A stretch of 64,000 nt of DNA from Rhodospirillaceae bacterium UBA4468 (GCA_002389385.1 DGOK01000118.1:818-64817); one strand, 5' to 3'; positions 1 to 9,369 are shown, counted from the first letter of the stretch. Notes: a model not told the origin generated them from the letters alone. Translations and numbers: made by a program.

Positions 1-115
1 ACTTACACTTGCAACCCTGATCGGGCTGGAAAAGTCGCCCAAGACGGCTTATGTAGCTATGACAGTGACTTATACAATCGTTCGACGATCAATGATGAGG
101 ACTAAAAATGCCTGA
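1..115 (+). other. Possible 3' end of an upstream gene
   Basis: The window opens inside open sequence. One frame stays open from base 2 to a TGA at 113-115 and encodes a fairly hydrophobic tail ending in basic residues; it would overlap the sufE start by 8 bases. A second frame is open from base 1 to a TAA at 103-105 and encodes a polar tail. I cannot tell which frame is real, and neither tail is recognisable. Confidence 0.25.
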
Positions 116-548
116 TAGCCTGGAAAACCAGCAGCAAAGCATCGAAGAGGTGCAGCAAGAGCTGATCGAGGAATTCCAATTCCTGGACGATTGGATGGAG
201 CGCTATCGCTATATCATTGATCTGGGACGCCAATTAGAAGCGTTTCCCGAAGAGTGGATGAATGACGTCTACAAGGTAAAAGGCTGCCAGTCACAAGTGT
301 GGCTAAAACCTGAAACTGTCGATGGACGCCTGAAATTCTATGCCGCGTCCGATGCCGCCATTGTGTCGGGGCTCATTGCTATCTTGTTACGGATTTACTC
401 AAATCGCACTGCAGAGGAAATTCTGGCAACACCGCCCACGTTTATTGAAAGTATTGGCTTGGACGAACACTTGAGCCCCAGTCGTTCAAACGGTTTGCAT
501 TCAATGGTTCAAACGATGTTTACCCATGCCAAGATTGCAGTCGCTTAA
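108..548 (+). CDS. sufE: SufE cysteine desulfuration protein
   Basis: The 146-residue product matches the SufE/CsdE family, which accepts persulfide sulfur from the SufS cysteine desulfurase and passes it to the SufBCD Fe-S scaffold in the cytoplasm. The acceptor cysteine is Cys60 in the motif VKGCQSQVW, and the following GLIAILLRIYSNRT segment fits the family. Length is typical. A GAGG ribosome-binding site lies a few bases before ATG 108. No other suf gene is in the window, so sufE is detached from a suf operon here. The family call is firm; partnership with SufS is inferred from the family. Confidence 0.93.
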   Translation: MPDSLENQQQSIEEVQQELIEEFQFLDDWMERYRYIIDLGRQLEAFPEEWMNDVYKVKGCQSQVWLKPETVDGRLKFYAASDAAIVSGLIAILLRIYSNRTAEEILATPPTFIESIGLDEHLSPSRSNGLHSMVQTMFTHAKIAVA

Positions 549-550
549 AT

Positions 551-1705
551 CTATTTTCTGAACCGTGCTGGATCGAGCGCGTTTATAATATCGTCATCAA
601 GCGGCAACGGACCGCCGGTCATTTGACCCGCAATCAACTCAGCCAGAATGGGGGCTGTCAGAAAACCTCGCGACCCAAGACCGCCCAGAACATATAAATT
701 ATCTGCGACTTTACCTGCCAACGGGATGTAATCACGGATCGTGGCCCGGAGCGACGTCCGTCCACCCATTGGCACATCAGGCGATAGCACAGGCAAATGG
801 GCCTGAAGATTTTCAATCATATCCGTATTATCCGCCGCGCGGATGGCCGCCCATTCCGCATCAGGCATCTCATCCCGGCGCGCATATGTCGCCCCCAATA
901 CGTGGCCCTGTTGTCCATCACCTAAATCGACCAAGGGCGAAATGTATCCTCCATAGGTCACTGGCACGCGCGGTGACGGATTGAGTGTAGGCAGATAAGC
1001 CAGCTGACCTCGATTCGCACGCAATGGCCATACTTGATCTGGCATCAAGTCCATAATGCCCACGCCAGCTGCAACGACAACACCATCAAAATCTCCCAGC
1101 GATGCACCATCGCCATCGATGATATTTATGCCATCTTTGACCTCTTGGAATTTAGCAGCATTCCCCTGAGAATACGTGACATCTGACGTCAGTGCTGCCG
1201 TGATCGCGGGCGGACAAAGTGCCCCTGCGCGCTCAAACCAAAGCCCACCTTTTGGTACCTCAACGCCTGATAACGCGGTCGCTTCTGCTTGATCAACAAG
1301 GCGTATCACATCCTTTGGTAAGTTGAATGCCGCCGATGCCCGCTGCTGACGTTCACTCTCATCTGGATTCCGCGCCATTGCGAAGGCGCCACGCGGACCA
1401 GACCAAACACACGCTCCTTCGCCCTCAAGCGCGTCATAGAACTGAACAGCATGCAGATATGCAGACGTCATCAATCGACCAATAGGGCTCTGTGTTCGGG
1501 GCAACTTGGGCGCTAACAAAGCCACAGGGTTACCAGATGCACCACTGCCCGGTGCTTGCGCAGAATCGATCAACGTCACGTTGATACTGCGCCGCATTAG
1601 CGCACGCACGAGGCATCCACCAGCGATGCCGGCACCGATCACTGCAATATGCGCATCTTTCTCAAAAATCTTTGGTTTTTGATTGAGTGAAACCTGATTA
1701 TCCAT
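551..1705 (-). CDS. mnmC: FAD-dependent oxidoreductase, MnmC C-terminal-domain type
   Basis: This 384-residue protein resembles the C-terminal FAD domain of MnmC, which oxidatively removes the carboxymethyl group from cmnm5(s2)U34 of tRNA. An FAD-binding GAGIAGG motif is at residues 24-30. It is followed by the GASGNPVALLAPKL signature typical of MnmC, and a second FAD-contact segment, LYVLGGLGSRGFL, lies near the C terminus. The N-terminal methyltransferase domain of the fused enterobacterial enzyme is absent and not encoded next door, so this is a stand-alone oxidoreductase module. It is convergent with sufE (2 bases between stops) and divergent from the fucose synthase gene. A generic DAAO-like oxidase is the main alternative. 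Confidence 0.8.
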   Translation of the reverse strand: MDNQVSLNQKPKIFEKDAHIAVIGAGIAGGCLVRALMRRSINVTLIDSAQAPGSGASGNPVALLAPKLPRTQSPIGRLMTSAYLHAVQFYDALEGEGACVWSGPRGAFAMARNPDESERQQRASAAFNLPKDVIRLVDQAEATALSGVEVPKGGLWFERAGALCPPAITAALTSDVTYSQGNAAKFQEVKDGINIIDGDGASLGDFDGVVVAAGVGIMDLMPDQVWPLRANRGQLAYLPTLNPSPRVPVTYGGYISPLVDLGDGQQGHVLGATYARRDEMPDAEWAAIRAADNTDMIENLQAHLPVLSPDVPMGGRTSLRATIRDYIPLAGKVADNLYVLGGLGSRGFLTAPILAELIAGQMTGGPLPLDDDIINALDPARFRK

Positions 1706-1784
1706 ACATAAAGATTACCTGACGGCGACGCCCCTTGAAACCCACGCCCCAATGGTTTCATGTATACGCGAAATGGAGAATACA

Positions 1785-2720
1785 GTGGATTTTGATCTCG
1801 CAGGAAAACGCGTCTTTGTCGCAGGCCATCGCGGCCTCGTTGGCTCGACGATGGTAAAGCGTTTACGCGCTGAAAACGCCGACGTTCTAACGGTCGACCA
1901 TCAATCGCTGGATCTTACCAGGCAGACCGAGACCGAGAACTGGATTGCTGCGAAATGCCCGGAAGTCATTGTTGTTGCGGCGGCGCACGTCGGCGGCATC
2001 AAGGCTAACAGCACGTATCCTGCAAAGTTCCTATATGATAATGCTGCCATCGCACTCAATGTGATTGAAGCGGCACGAAGAAGCAGCGTCTCAAAGCTTT
2101 TATATCTTAGCGCCGCCTGCACATATCCCAAACTTGCCGATCAACCCATTTCTGAAGACGCCCTGATGATGGGCCCGCTTGAGCCGACCAACGAATGGTA
2201 CGCAATTGCCAAGATTACCGGCATGAAGATGTGCGCTGCGTATCGCCAGGAGCACGGCTGTAACTTCATTTCAGCCCAACCGTCCAGTGTTTATGGCCCC
2301 GGTGACAATTTTGATCCCGAAGAAGGCCATGTCGTCGCAGGCATGATGACCAAGTTCCACAATGCCAAAATATCTAGCGCACCTTCGGTCGAGTTATGGG
2401 GAAGTGGCACACCAATTCGTGAGTTCATGTATATCGACGATTTGGCGGATAGCCTGATCTATCTGCTGAACCACTACGCCGATCCGACGCCAATAAATGT
2501 TGGCATGGGACAAGGCACAACTATTAAGGACTTAGCCGAAATCATCTCAAAAGTTGTCGGGTATCAAGGTTCTCTTGAGTGGGATACGACCCGCCCCGAC
2601 GGCATGCCAAAGCGCATGCTCGACTCGTCAAGGCTCACGTCCCTTGGCTGGCAACCGTCGATCTCGCTAGAGGACGGCCTCGCAAAGACGTACGAATGGT
2701 ATAAAGAGAATTTAGGTTAA
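1785..2720 (+). CDS. fcl: GDP-L-fucose synthase
   Basis: This is a short-chain dehydrogenase/epimerase-fold enzyme that converts GDP-4-keto-6-deoxy-mannose to GDP-L-fucose for surface polysaccharide. The NADP-binding GHRGLVGS motif sits at the N terminus, the catalytic cysteine is in SAACTYP, and the YxxxK pair is in NEWYAIAK. The frame is open from ATG 1752, but I place the start at GTG 1785: it has GGAG six bases upstream and begins just before the family's usual LAGKRVFVAGH. ATG 1773 is the other choice. The partner GDP-mannose dehydratase gene is not adjacent. It is followed by a long inverted repeat. Confidence 0.9.
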   Translation: MDFDLAGKRVFVAGHRGLVGSTMVKRLRAENADVLTVDHQSLDLTRQTETENWIAAKCPEVIVVAAAHVGGIKANSTYPAKFLYDNAAIALNVIEAARRSSVSKLLYLSAACTYPKLADQPISEDALMMGPLEPTNEWYAIAKITGMKMCAAYRQEHGCNFISAQPSSVYGPGDNFDPEEGHVVAGMMTKFHNAKISSAPSVELWGSGTPIREFMYIDDLADSLIYLLNHYADPTPINVGMGQGTTIKDLAEIISKVVGYQGSLEWDTTRPDGMPKRMLDSSRLTSLGWQPSISLEDGLAKTYEWYKENLG

Positions 2721-2740
2721 AACTGAAACTACGGCCTCAC

Positions 2741-2818
2741 CTCGTCATTCCCGCGAAAGCGGGAACCTAGCCTTAAACGCCCTTAGAACTAGGTTCCCAC
2801 TTTCGCGGGAATGACGAG
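2741..2818. repeat. Long inverted repeat (REP-like / bidirectional terminator)
   Basis: Two 30-base arms, 2741-2770 and 2789-2818, are reverse complements with one mismatch and enclose an 18-base loop. Each arm also holds a small hairpin built on CCCGC-gaaa-GCGGG (imperfect in the right arm). It lies between the convergent fcl and gatB stops, where it could end transcription from both sides. The TCATTCCCGCGAAAGCGGGA core looks like the dispersed palindromes common in many proteobacterial genomes. I saw no second copy in this window. Confidence 0.8.
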
Positions 2819-2873
2819 CATTAAAAAACTATCTCATTCATAATGATGAAGCTTGATATAGCGCTAGTTTAGC

Positions 2874-4331
2874 TCAACCCAACAACTTTTTACGCAGCAA
2901 TCCGTTGACCTGGCCCGGGTTAGCTTTGCCTTGTGACGCCTTCATTACCTGACCGACGAACCAGCCAATACCTTTTTCATTACCACCCTGCACATCAGCA
3001 ATCTGATCAGGGCTATCAGCAATAACCTGATCAACAATCGCTTCAATCGCGCGGGTATCCGTAATCTGCTTTAAGCCCTTATCTTCAACGATAGCTTCGG
3101 GTGACTTAGATGTCGCCAGCATTTCTTCGAACACATCTTTGGCGATGCGTGATGAGATCGTATCATCTTCGATCAAGCCAACCAGCTCGCCTAGATGCGT
3201 TGCTGAAATCGGACTTGCGCCAATTTCCAGATCAAGCTTGTTGAGCGCACCGAATAGGTTTGTCGTCAACCAGTTGGCAACCTGTTTCGCATCATGACCT
3301 TTTGCGGCTTCTTCAAAGTACGCAGCCGTATCACGGTCCGCGACAAGCACGCCGGCGTCATACGCTGACAAACCAAGTTCAGAAATAAAGCGCGCCTTCT
3401 TATCATCGGGGAGTTCCGGCAACGACGCCCTTATCTTCTCAATGAAATCTTCTTCCAGACGGATTGGAAGCAAGTCCGGGTCTGGGAAATAGCGATAGTC
3501 ATGCGCAAACTCTTTCGTACGCATAGGACGGGTCTCGCCCTTATGGGCATCGAACAAGCGGGTTTCCTGAACGACTTCACCGCCCTCTTCCCACACATCG
3601 ACCTGACGCGCAGCTTCGATTTCAATCGCCTGCATCACGAAGCGCACAGAGTTGACGTTCTTGACCTCGACGCGTGTACGGAGTTCGGTCTCACCAACGG
3701 GTCGGACAGACACGTTCACATCGGCTCGCATTGAGCCTTCTTCCATGTTGCCGTCACAAGTGCCGAGATAGCGAATAATCGCCCGCATCTTCTTGACGTA
3801 TGCGCCTGCCTCTTCCGGAGTTCGAATATCTGGCTTGGAGACAATCTCCATCAGCACAACACCGGCACGATTCAAATCAATCATGGTCCGCGTCGGGTCT
3901 TGATCGTGCATCGATTTACCCGCGTCCTGTTCAAGGTGCAGACGCTCAACGCCAATATCCCGGCTGGTGCCGTCAGCAAGGTCGACGGTCACAGTTCCCT
4001 CGCCAACAATCGGATGCAGGAACTGGCTTATCTGATAGCCTTGCGGCAGATCGGCATAGAAATAGTTTTTACGCTCAAAGACCGATGTCCGGTTGATCAC
4101 AGCACGAAGGCCTAGGCCTGTTCGCACAGCTTGCTCAATCGCTATTTCATTGATGACAGGCAACATACCAGGCATCGCCGCATCCACGAGGGCTACATTT
4201 TGGTTAGGTTCAGCACCAAACGTCGTTGGTGCACCTGAAAACAGTTTGGAATTTGTTATCGCCTGCGCATGGACCTCAAGGCCAACAACTACTTCCCAAT
4301 CTCCAGTTTCACCCTGAATAAGATAAGTCAT
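2874..4331 (-). CDS. gatB: Asp-tRNA(Asn)/Glu-tRNA(Gln) amidotransferase subunit B
   Basis: GatB is the tRNA-binding kinase-like subunit of GatCAB. It activates Glu or Asp misloaded on tRNA-Gln or tRNA-Asn so that ammonia from GatA can amidate it. The 485-residue length is standard. The N terminus carries the GLEVHAQ motif and the core carries HDYRYFPDPDLLP; the C-terminal YqeY-like tail ends in GQVNGLLRKKL. Its start overlaps the gatA stop by four bases (ATGA), so translation is probably coupled. Order of transcription is gatC-gatA-gatB. The product implies that this organism makes Gln-tRNA and/or Asn-tRNA by the indirect route. Confidence 0.97.
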   Translation of the reverse strand: MTYLIQGETGDWEVVVGLEVHAQAITNSKLFSGAPTTFGAEPNQNVALVDAAMPGMLPVINEIAIEQAVRTGLGLRAVINRTSVFERKNYFYADLPQGYQISQFLHPIVGEGTVTVDLADGTSRDIGVERLHLEQDAGKSMHDQDPTRTMIDLNRAGVVLMEIVSKPDIRTPEEAGAYVKKMRAIIRYLGTCDGNMEEGSMRADVNVSVRPVGETELRTRVEVKNVNSVRFVMQAIEIEAARQVDVWEEGGEVVQETRLFDAHKGETRPMRTKEFAHDYRYFPDPDLLPIRLEEDFIEKIRASLPELPDDKKARFISELGLSAYDAGVLVADRDTAAYFEEAAKGHDAKQVANWLTTNLFGALNKLDLEIGASPISATHLGELVGLIEDDTISSRIAKDVFEEMLATSKSPEAIVEDKGLKQITDTRAIEAIVDQVIADSPDQIADVQGGNEKGIGWFVGQVMKASQGKANPGQVNGLLRKKLLG

Positions 4332-5803
4332 GATGCATCTCCCGGGCGTGCCGTGAAGTTGGCAGCAGCCTCAAGGGCACTCGCCGCACGGAACAATGTT
4401 TCTTCCTGGCACACCCTGGTGATCAACTGTAACCCTAAAGGCAACCCGTTGGCATCAAGCCCACCTGGGACTGAAATCGCAGGCAATCCAGCCAATGATG
4501 CAGGCACCGTGAACACATCGTTTAGATACATCGCAATCGGATCATCCATTTTCTCACCCTTGGCAAAGGCAGCGCTTGGCGCAGTCGGCGTCAGTATAAC
4601 GTCGACGTCAGCAAAGGCCTTCTTGAAGTCTTGGGCAATAAGCGTGCGAACCTTTTGCGCCTTAACGTAATAGGCATCGTAGTAGCCAGCAGACAGCACA
4701 TACGCACCGATCAAGACGCGGCGCTGCACTTCTTCGCCAAACCCTTCACCTCGGGTGAGTTCGTACATCTCGTCCAGGCTATCGCCAGGCACACGAAGGC
4801 CATAACGCACACCGTCATAACGGGATAGGTTCGATGATGCCTCTGCAGGGGCAACGATATAATACGCAGGCAGCGCATATTTCGTATGCGGCAGCGTAAC
4901 GGGCTTAACCTCAGCCCCCATACCTTTGAACCACTGGGCACCCTGATCCCAGAGTTTTTGAATTTCTGCAGGCATGCTGTCCAATGTGTATTCATCTGGA
5001 ATACCGACGCGCAGGCCTTTGACGTCCGTTGTGCATGCGCTACGGAAATCAGGCAGATCAATTGGTAATGACGTTGAATCTTTTGGATCATGCCCCGCCA
5101 TCGCTTGCAGCATAATCGCCGCATCTTCGACCGTGCGGGTTAATGGGCCTGCCTGATCGAGGCTAGATGCAAACGCAATCGTACCCCACCGTGAACACCG
5201 ACCGTAAGTTGGTTTCATGCCAACCAGACCCGTGAACGACGCAGGTTGACGGATAGAGCCACCCGTATCTGTCCCTGTTGCAGCGATTGCTAAACCACCA
5301 GCAACCGCAGCCACTGAGCCACCAGACGAGCCACCCGGAACTAAATCAGCATTGGCACCTTCAGGCGTCCATGGATTTTTGACCGATCCAAAATATGACG
5401 TAATATTGGCCGAGCCCATTGCGAACTCATCAAGGTTTGTTTTGCCGAGCATCACTGCACCGGCATCCCGAAGTTTCCCACTGACCGTGCTTTCATAAGT
5501 CGGCACAAAATTGTCCAGAATATGCGAGGCCGCTGTGGTCCGCACACCCTCAGTACAGAACAGATCCTTCATCGCGATCGGCACACCATCCATCGGTCCC
5601 TTGGCGTCACCACTAGCGCGGCGCGCATCGGACTCAGCAGCACGGTGGCGCGCAAGTTCAGGCGTCTCGGTAATAAATGCGTTCAGAGAACGATTGGCCT
5701 CAATAGCTTCGATAAAGGCATCTGTCAGTTCGACCGAAGATGTCTCACCCTTGGTAAGCGCATCGGCAGCGGACGCTATCGTCCAATCACGAAGATCGCT
5801 CAT
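4328..5803 (-). CDS. gatA: Asp-tRNA(Asn)/Glu-tRNA(Gln) amidotransferase subunit A
   Basis: GatA is the amidase-signature glutaminase subunit that frees ammonia for GatB. The catalytic Lys lies in GVPIAMKDLF. The Gly/Ser-rich stretch GGSSGGSVAAVA and the TGTDTGGSIRQPA segment hold the Ser-Ser of the Ser-cisSer-Lys triad. At 491 residues it is full length. It overlaps gatC upstream and gatB downstream by four bases each, so the three subunits should be made in step. Confidence 0.97.
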   Translation of the reverse strand: MSDLRDWTIASAADALTKGETSSVELTDAFIEAIEANRSLNAFITETPELARHRAAESDARRASGDAKGPMDGVPIAMKDLFCTEGVRTTAASHILDNFVPTYESTVSGKLRDAGAVMLGKTNLDEFAMGSANITSYFGSVKNPWTPEGANADLVPGGSSGGSVAAVAGGLAIAATGTDTGGSIRQPASFTGLVGMKPTYGRCSRWGTIAFASSLDQAGPLTRTVEDAAIMLQAMAGHDPKDSTSLPIDLPDFRSACTTDVKGLRVGIPDEYTLDSMPAEIQKLWDQGAQWFKGMGAEVKPVTLPHTKYALPAYYIVAPAEASSNLSRYDGVRYGLRVPGDSLDEMYELTRGEGFGEEVQRRVLIGAYVLSAGYYDAYYVKAQKVRTLIAQDFKKAFADVDVILTPTAPSAAFAKGEKMDDPIAMYLNDVFTVPASLAGLPAISVPGGLDANGLPLGLQLITRVCQEETLFRAASALEAAANFTARPGDAS

Positions 5804-6087
5804 TCGACCACCTTAGGCACAGCAAAGAATGAGCCCTCCCCATCTGGTGCGTTGGCCAAAATTTTATCGGAAATCGCACGTTGTGTGATCACATCGGCCC
5901 GCAATGGCGTTTCCGTTTCGACAACACTGGTCATCGGCTCAACCCCATCAGTATTAACTTCTGCCAATTGCTCGACCCAGCCGACGATATTATTCAGCTC
6001 GCCTGCCATGGGTTCTAAACGTTCTTCCGGTACGCGTATGCGCGCGAGAAATGCGATCTTGCGAACATCGTCCTTTGTTAGCGACAT
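5800..6087 (-). CDS. gatC: Asp-tRNA(Asn)/Glu-tRNA(Gln) amidotransferase subunit C
   Basis: This 95-residue protein matches GatC, the small subunit that wraps around GatA and stabilises the GatA-GatB contact. The start MSLTKDDVRKIAFLARI and the central LNNIVGWVEQLAEVNTDGVEPM are characteristic, as is the late DGEGSFFAVPKVVE. A GGAG site precedes the ATG. It is the first gene of gatC-gatA-gatB and ends in a four-base overlap with gatA. Confidence 0.95.
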   Translation of the reverse strand: MSLTKDDVRKIAFLARIRVPEERLEPMAGELNNIVGWVEQLAEVNTDGVEPMTSVVETETPLRADVITQRAISDKILANAPDGEGSFFAVPKVVE

Positions 6088-6239
6088 CAGGGGCTCCGAT
6101 AGGCCAAGTGAATGCTTGTTTGCGGGCGAAAATTAACATCCGCGATATAACGGGGCAAGCTGATAGGTGTATGCCTGTTGTTCGGGGCAAGATCAGAAAA
6201 AATATTGCACGAAGCAGCATCTAGCGACCACAATGCCTC

Positions 6240-6935
6240 ATGCGTATAAAAGATGTCCTCAGCCCAGCCGATTTGACGCAAGTGACCGCCCTTCAGCGAG
6301 AGCAACAAATCGATTGGACGTCCATCTCATCAGATGGCGAAACGGTCTCTGTTGAGGGGCATGAGTTTATTGTGCTTCCCAGTGTGTTCCCGCCAAGGTT
6401 CGACTCATCGCTGCTGATAAACAACCTCAACATATCGAATGATGCCGAAGTTCTTGATGTAGGCACGGGGTCAGGTGTCCTGACGATATTTGCGTGAATC
6501 GCAGGCGCGTCACGGTGTGTCGCGTTGGATATCAATGTCGATGCCGTTCGTAACACGCGGATAAATGCCGAAAAACACGGCCTTGTGACACAAATCGACA
6601 CACGCACATCGGATGGGTTGACCGCCTTAACGGACGACGAACAATTTGATTTTGTCATCGCAAACCTGCCCGGACGCTCACTCGAAGCTATCGACGTCGT
6701 GGAAGGCGCTCAATGGGATGGAGGCTACCGTGTTCATAAGGCGTTCTTTACCAACATTGCGAAGCATCTGAAGGACGGCGCACAAATTCTCATGGCCAAG
6801 GCGAATTATCCTGAGATTAATGACCTTTTGGCATTCACAGAGGATTTAGGCTTCACTGTGAAAATTCTAGATAAAGAAATGCCCTCTGATGGCGACCCTA
6901 GAACCTATTACACCTTCGCATTTTCTTTAGCTTAA
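6240..6935 (+). pseudogene. SAM-dependent methyltransferase broken by an in-frame TGA
   Basis: A single reading frame runs from ATG 6240 to TAA 6935, interrupted only by TGA 6495-6497. The first part carries SAM-binding motif I (LDVGTGSGVLTIF). The part after the stop resumes at once with IAGASRCVALDIN (motif II acidic residue) and later FDFVIANLPG, in place of the NPPY of HemK-like enzymes. The stop falls between motifs I and II, so both fragments should be inactive. A GGA, CGA or TGG codon is the likely ancestor. The target of the intact enzyme is unknown. I see no good ribosome-binding site before 6240. Confidence 0.75.
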
Positions 6936-6959
6936 CGCCCAGGGAAAAGACCACTGAAG

Positions 6960-7781
6960 TCATTGAGCTTGTTTGAAAATATCATCCCACGCAGTATCCG
7001 ACCAATGCGTTAGGGCGATCTCAGCGGCAGACAACAAGGCTCTGGATACATTGGTAGATGGCAAAGACGCCAAGCCGCCACTTGCCCGGACAAAAGTTTT
7101 TTCCGTCGCGCTATCGAAGCGGACCTCACCCTTATCAAGATCGAACAACATGATCGTCGAAAACACATCAATAAGACTATGCACGCCATCCAGCAGGTCT
7201 ACATTTATCTGAAACACCTTCCGCTTGTTCGATCCGTCAAATGGGACTTCCGTCATAAACATTTGCGCTGGAAAGCGGATACGCTCACCACCCCGTTCAC
7301 AAACAATACTGACATCATAATCGGCGGAGCGGACCTCGTTACCTTCACCCCCGGCCTTGCCAATAAAATGAACACGGAAGCCACAGCGATGGTCCGCACC
7401 CAATCGAATTTCACCGGTCACATCTTCTTCGATTTCGCCATCGATAATCGGCGATAGGACCGTGCCGTAAACAAATCCCAACGGTTTACCATCCTTGACG
7501 ACCGCCAACCAAGCCGTCTTACCCGAGCGCCCAACGACACGAACAATTTCGCCCTTTTTCAAACCATCCACACGTTTACCGGACGTCTTGGGGATCGACC
7601 TGACATTAACATCTTTTTTGACGAGATACTTCCCAGCAGCCAGCGTAATCGTTTCGCCTAAGAACGGCATCTCGGCTGCGAGTGCACTCGTAGGTAATCC
7701 GAATGCAGCGAGCACAAGAAAAACCCTCAGCAGACCCGCGCTGATACCTTTTGGAGTATGTTGCGTTTGAACACCGTTCAT
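6960..7781 (-). CDS. Secreted protein with bacterial SH3 domain
   Basis: I start this gene at ATG 7781, which has GGGAAAG upstream; the same frame is open further to 8180 but that part lies over ruvX. The 273-residue product opens with a signal peptide (hydrophobic core LLRVFLVLAAFGL, likely cut after SALA). An SH3b-like module follows (about residues 45-95), with VNVRSIPKTSGK, GEIVRVVG and LGFVYGTVL. The rest is unrecognised. Such proteins are usually periplasmic and often bind peptidoglycan, but no catalytic domain is visible. It is convergent with the broken methyltransferase and divergent from ruvX. Confidence 0.72.
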   Translation of the reverse strand: MNGVQTQHTPKGISAGLLRVFLVLAAFGLPTSALAAEMPFLGETITLAAGKYLVKKDVNVRSIPKTSGKRVDGLKKGEIVRVVGRSGKTAWLAVVKDGKPLGFVYGTVLSPIIDGEIEEDVTGEIRLGADHRCGFRVHFIGKAGGEGNEVRSADYDVSIVCERGGERIRFPAQMFMTEVPFDGSNKRKVFQINVDLLDGVHSLIDVFSTIMLFDLDKGEVRFDSATEKTFVRASGGLASLPSTNVSRALLSAAEIALTHWSDTAWDDIFKQAQ

Positions 7782-7884
7782 TCGCTTTCCCTTATGCCAA
7801 TTCGAAAAGGACGATGCCTTTCGATTAAGTATATGATATCCAAGTCTTTCACTCGATACTAGAAATGAGTAGCTAGCCAAATCC

Positions 7885-8370
7885 ATGAGCCGTCCAGACG
7901 TATTTGAAAATATTGCCGCACTCCTCGCAGCCCTCACCACGGGGCAAAGGCTTTTAGGGTTAGATATTGGTGACAAAACCATTGGCCTAGCTATTTCTGA
8001 CCCAATGTTCATGATTGCCAGCCCGGTAAAAACAATCATGCGCACAAAGAAATTTGCTACTGCTGTCGCTGAAATGCGCGAGATTGTTAAAAACGAAGAA
8101 GTTGGTGGCTTGCTGGTGGGGTTGCCTGTCAGCATGGACGGCACCGAAGGGCCCAGATGCCAAAAAACACGCGACCTCACATCCGAAATATCTATGCAGC
8201 TTAATCTACCCGTCGCATTCTGGGATGAGCGGTTATCAACGTCTGCGATAGAACGCTTTTTAGTGACCGAGGCTGATATGACACGGAAACGGCGTAAGGA
8301 CGTCGTGGATAAAATGGCTGCCGGTTATATCCTTCAAGGTGCACTCGACAGTATCGCCGGGCGTTTTTAA
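7885..8370 (+). CDS. ruvX: RuvX/YqgF Holliday junction resolvase-like nuclease
   Basis: The 161-residue product has the RNase H-fold YqgF core: LLGLDIGDKTIGLAISDP with the first acidic residue, GGLLVGLPVSMDGTEG, FWDERLSTSAIE with the second acidic pair, and KDVVDKMAAGYILQGALD. The family processes the 5' end of pre-16S rRNA and can cut Holliday junctions. All acidic positions I can identify are present, so it looks functional despite damaged neighbours. Its TAA shares one base with the ATG of the following transporter gene. Confidence 0.93.
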   Translation: MSRPDVFENIAALLAALTTGQRLLGLDIGDKTIGLAISDPMFMIASPVKTIMRTKKFATAVAEMREIVKNEEVGGLLVGLPVSMDGTEGPRCQKTRDLTSEISMQLNLPVAFWDERLSTSAIERFLVTEADMTRKRRKDVVDKMAAGYILQGALDSIAGRF

Positions 8371-9289
8371 TGGGCCACATTGCGAGTGTGATTATTCCGA
8401 TCTTTTTATTGATCGGACTTGGCATTCTTCTGAAGTCCAAGGCCGGGTTTAACGACGAATTCTGGCGATCGGTTGAACGCCTTACATTCTCAGGCTTGTT
8501 CCCATCTTTACTTTTTGTCAAAATTTCAGCCGCAGATATCGACTGGAGCACCTCATCTCCGATCGCCTCAGCAATCATCATCAGTATTCTTTTAACGGCT
8601 GCTGCGACTGTCCCGTTTCGCCGCTTACTTGGGTTTAACCCCGAGCAGTTCGTGGCCGTTTTCCAAGGAGCCTTCCGCTCTAATGCTTATGTTGGTATCG
8701 CGATTACGCTCAGCGTATTCGGCGATAATGCAACGGGGGCGATGGCCGTCACCTTGCTGAGCGTTGGTGTGACGATCAATTTTCTAGGCGTTTGGGCCAT
8801 TTGCATTGGTTGGGGAACGAAGAACGGTCTCGCAGCTGGCGTAATATCTCAATCGGCAGCCTCAAGAACCCATTGATTCAGGCCTGCTTTATTGGCGCTT
8901 TATTCAATGCTGCGGGTTGGGGTTTGCCGCCGATCATCGGCCCGACACTTGAGCTTCTTAGTAATGCTGCCCTGCCGATGGGTCTAATGGCTGTAGGATC
9001 AGGCCTCAAACTCTCAAGCATCAAAGCTGCCAGTGCACCTGCAGCCGTTTCCTGCGGATTAAAGTTATTACTCCTGCCGCTCGTGACTTTTGGCCTTGGA
9101 ACGATGCTCGGCCTCGAAGGCTACGCCTTGATCGTCCCTGTTATTTTTGCAGGCCTGCCTACGTCATCGACATCTTATGTGGTGTCCAGGCAAATGGGCA
9201 GTGACGCTGAGCTCATGGCGGCTATCGTAACGGCGTCCCATCTGGCTACTATTTTCAGTATGCCCGTTCTTTTAAGCCTCATCCACTAA
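8370..9289 (+). pseudogene. AEC-family (auxin efflux carrier-like) permease, frameshifted
   Basis: The first half (8370 to about 8830) encodes five or so membrane helices of the AEC family, starting MGHIASVIIPIFLLIGLGILL. The second half continues in another frame with SLKNPLIQACFIGALFN, the usual mid-protein AEC junction, and helices to a TAA at 9289. Total length is 920 bases, one short of a whole number of codons, which fits a single-base deletion near 8825-8835 (probably one C of a CC before GCAGCTGG). Restored, the protein would have about 306 residues, normal for the family. Substrate is unknown; AEC carriers often export organic or amino acids. Confidence 0.8.
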
Positions 9290-9369
9290 CCCTCACAGGG
9301 TTGTGACTTTCACTCATGGGATCGCCAAGGCATGGTCTGACGCATTCACAGACCTCATTCGGAGTCCAC

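Noticed and set aside
7782..8180. N-terminal extension of the SH3 protein
   Set aside because: The extension lies over ruvX, lacks a ribosome-binding site, and would bury the signal peptide of the protein.
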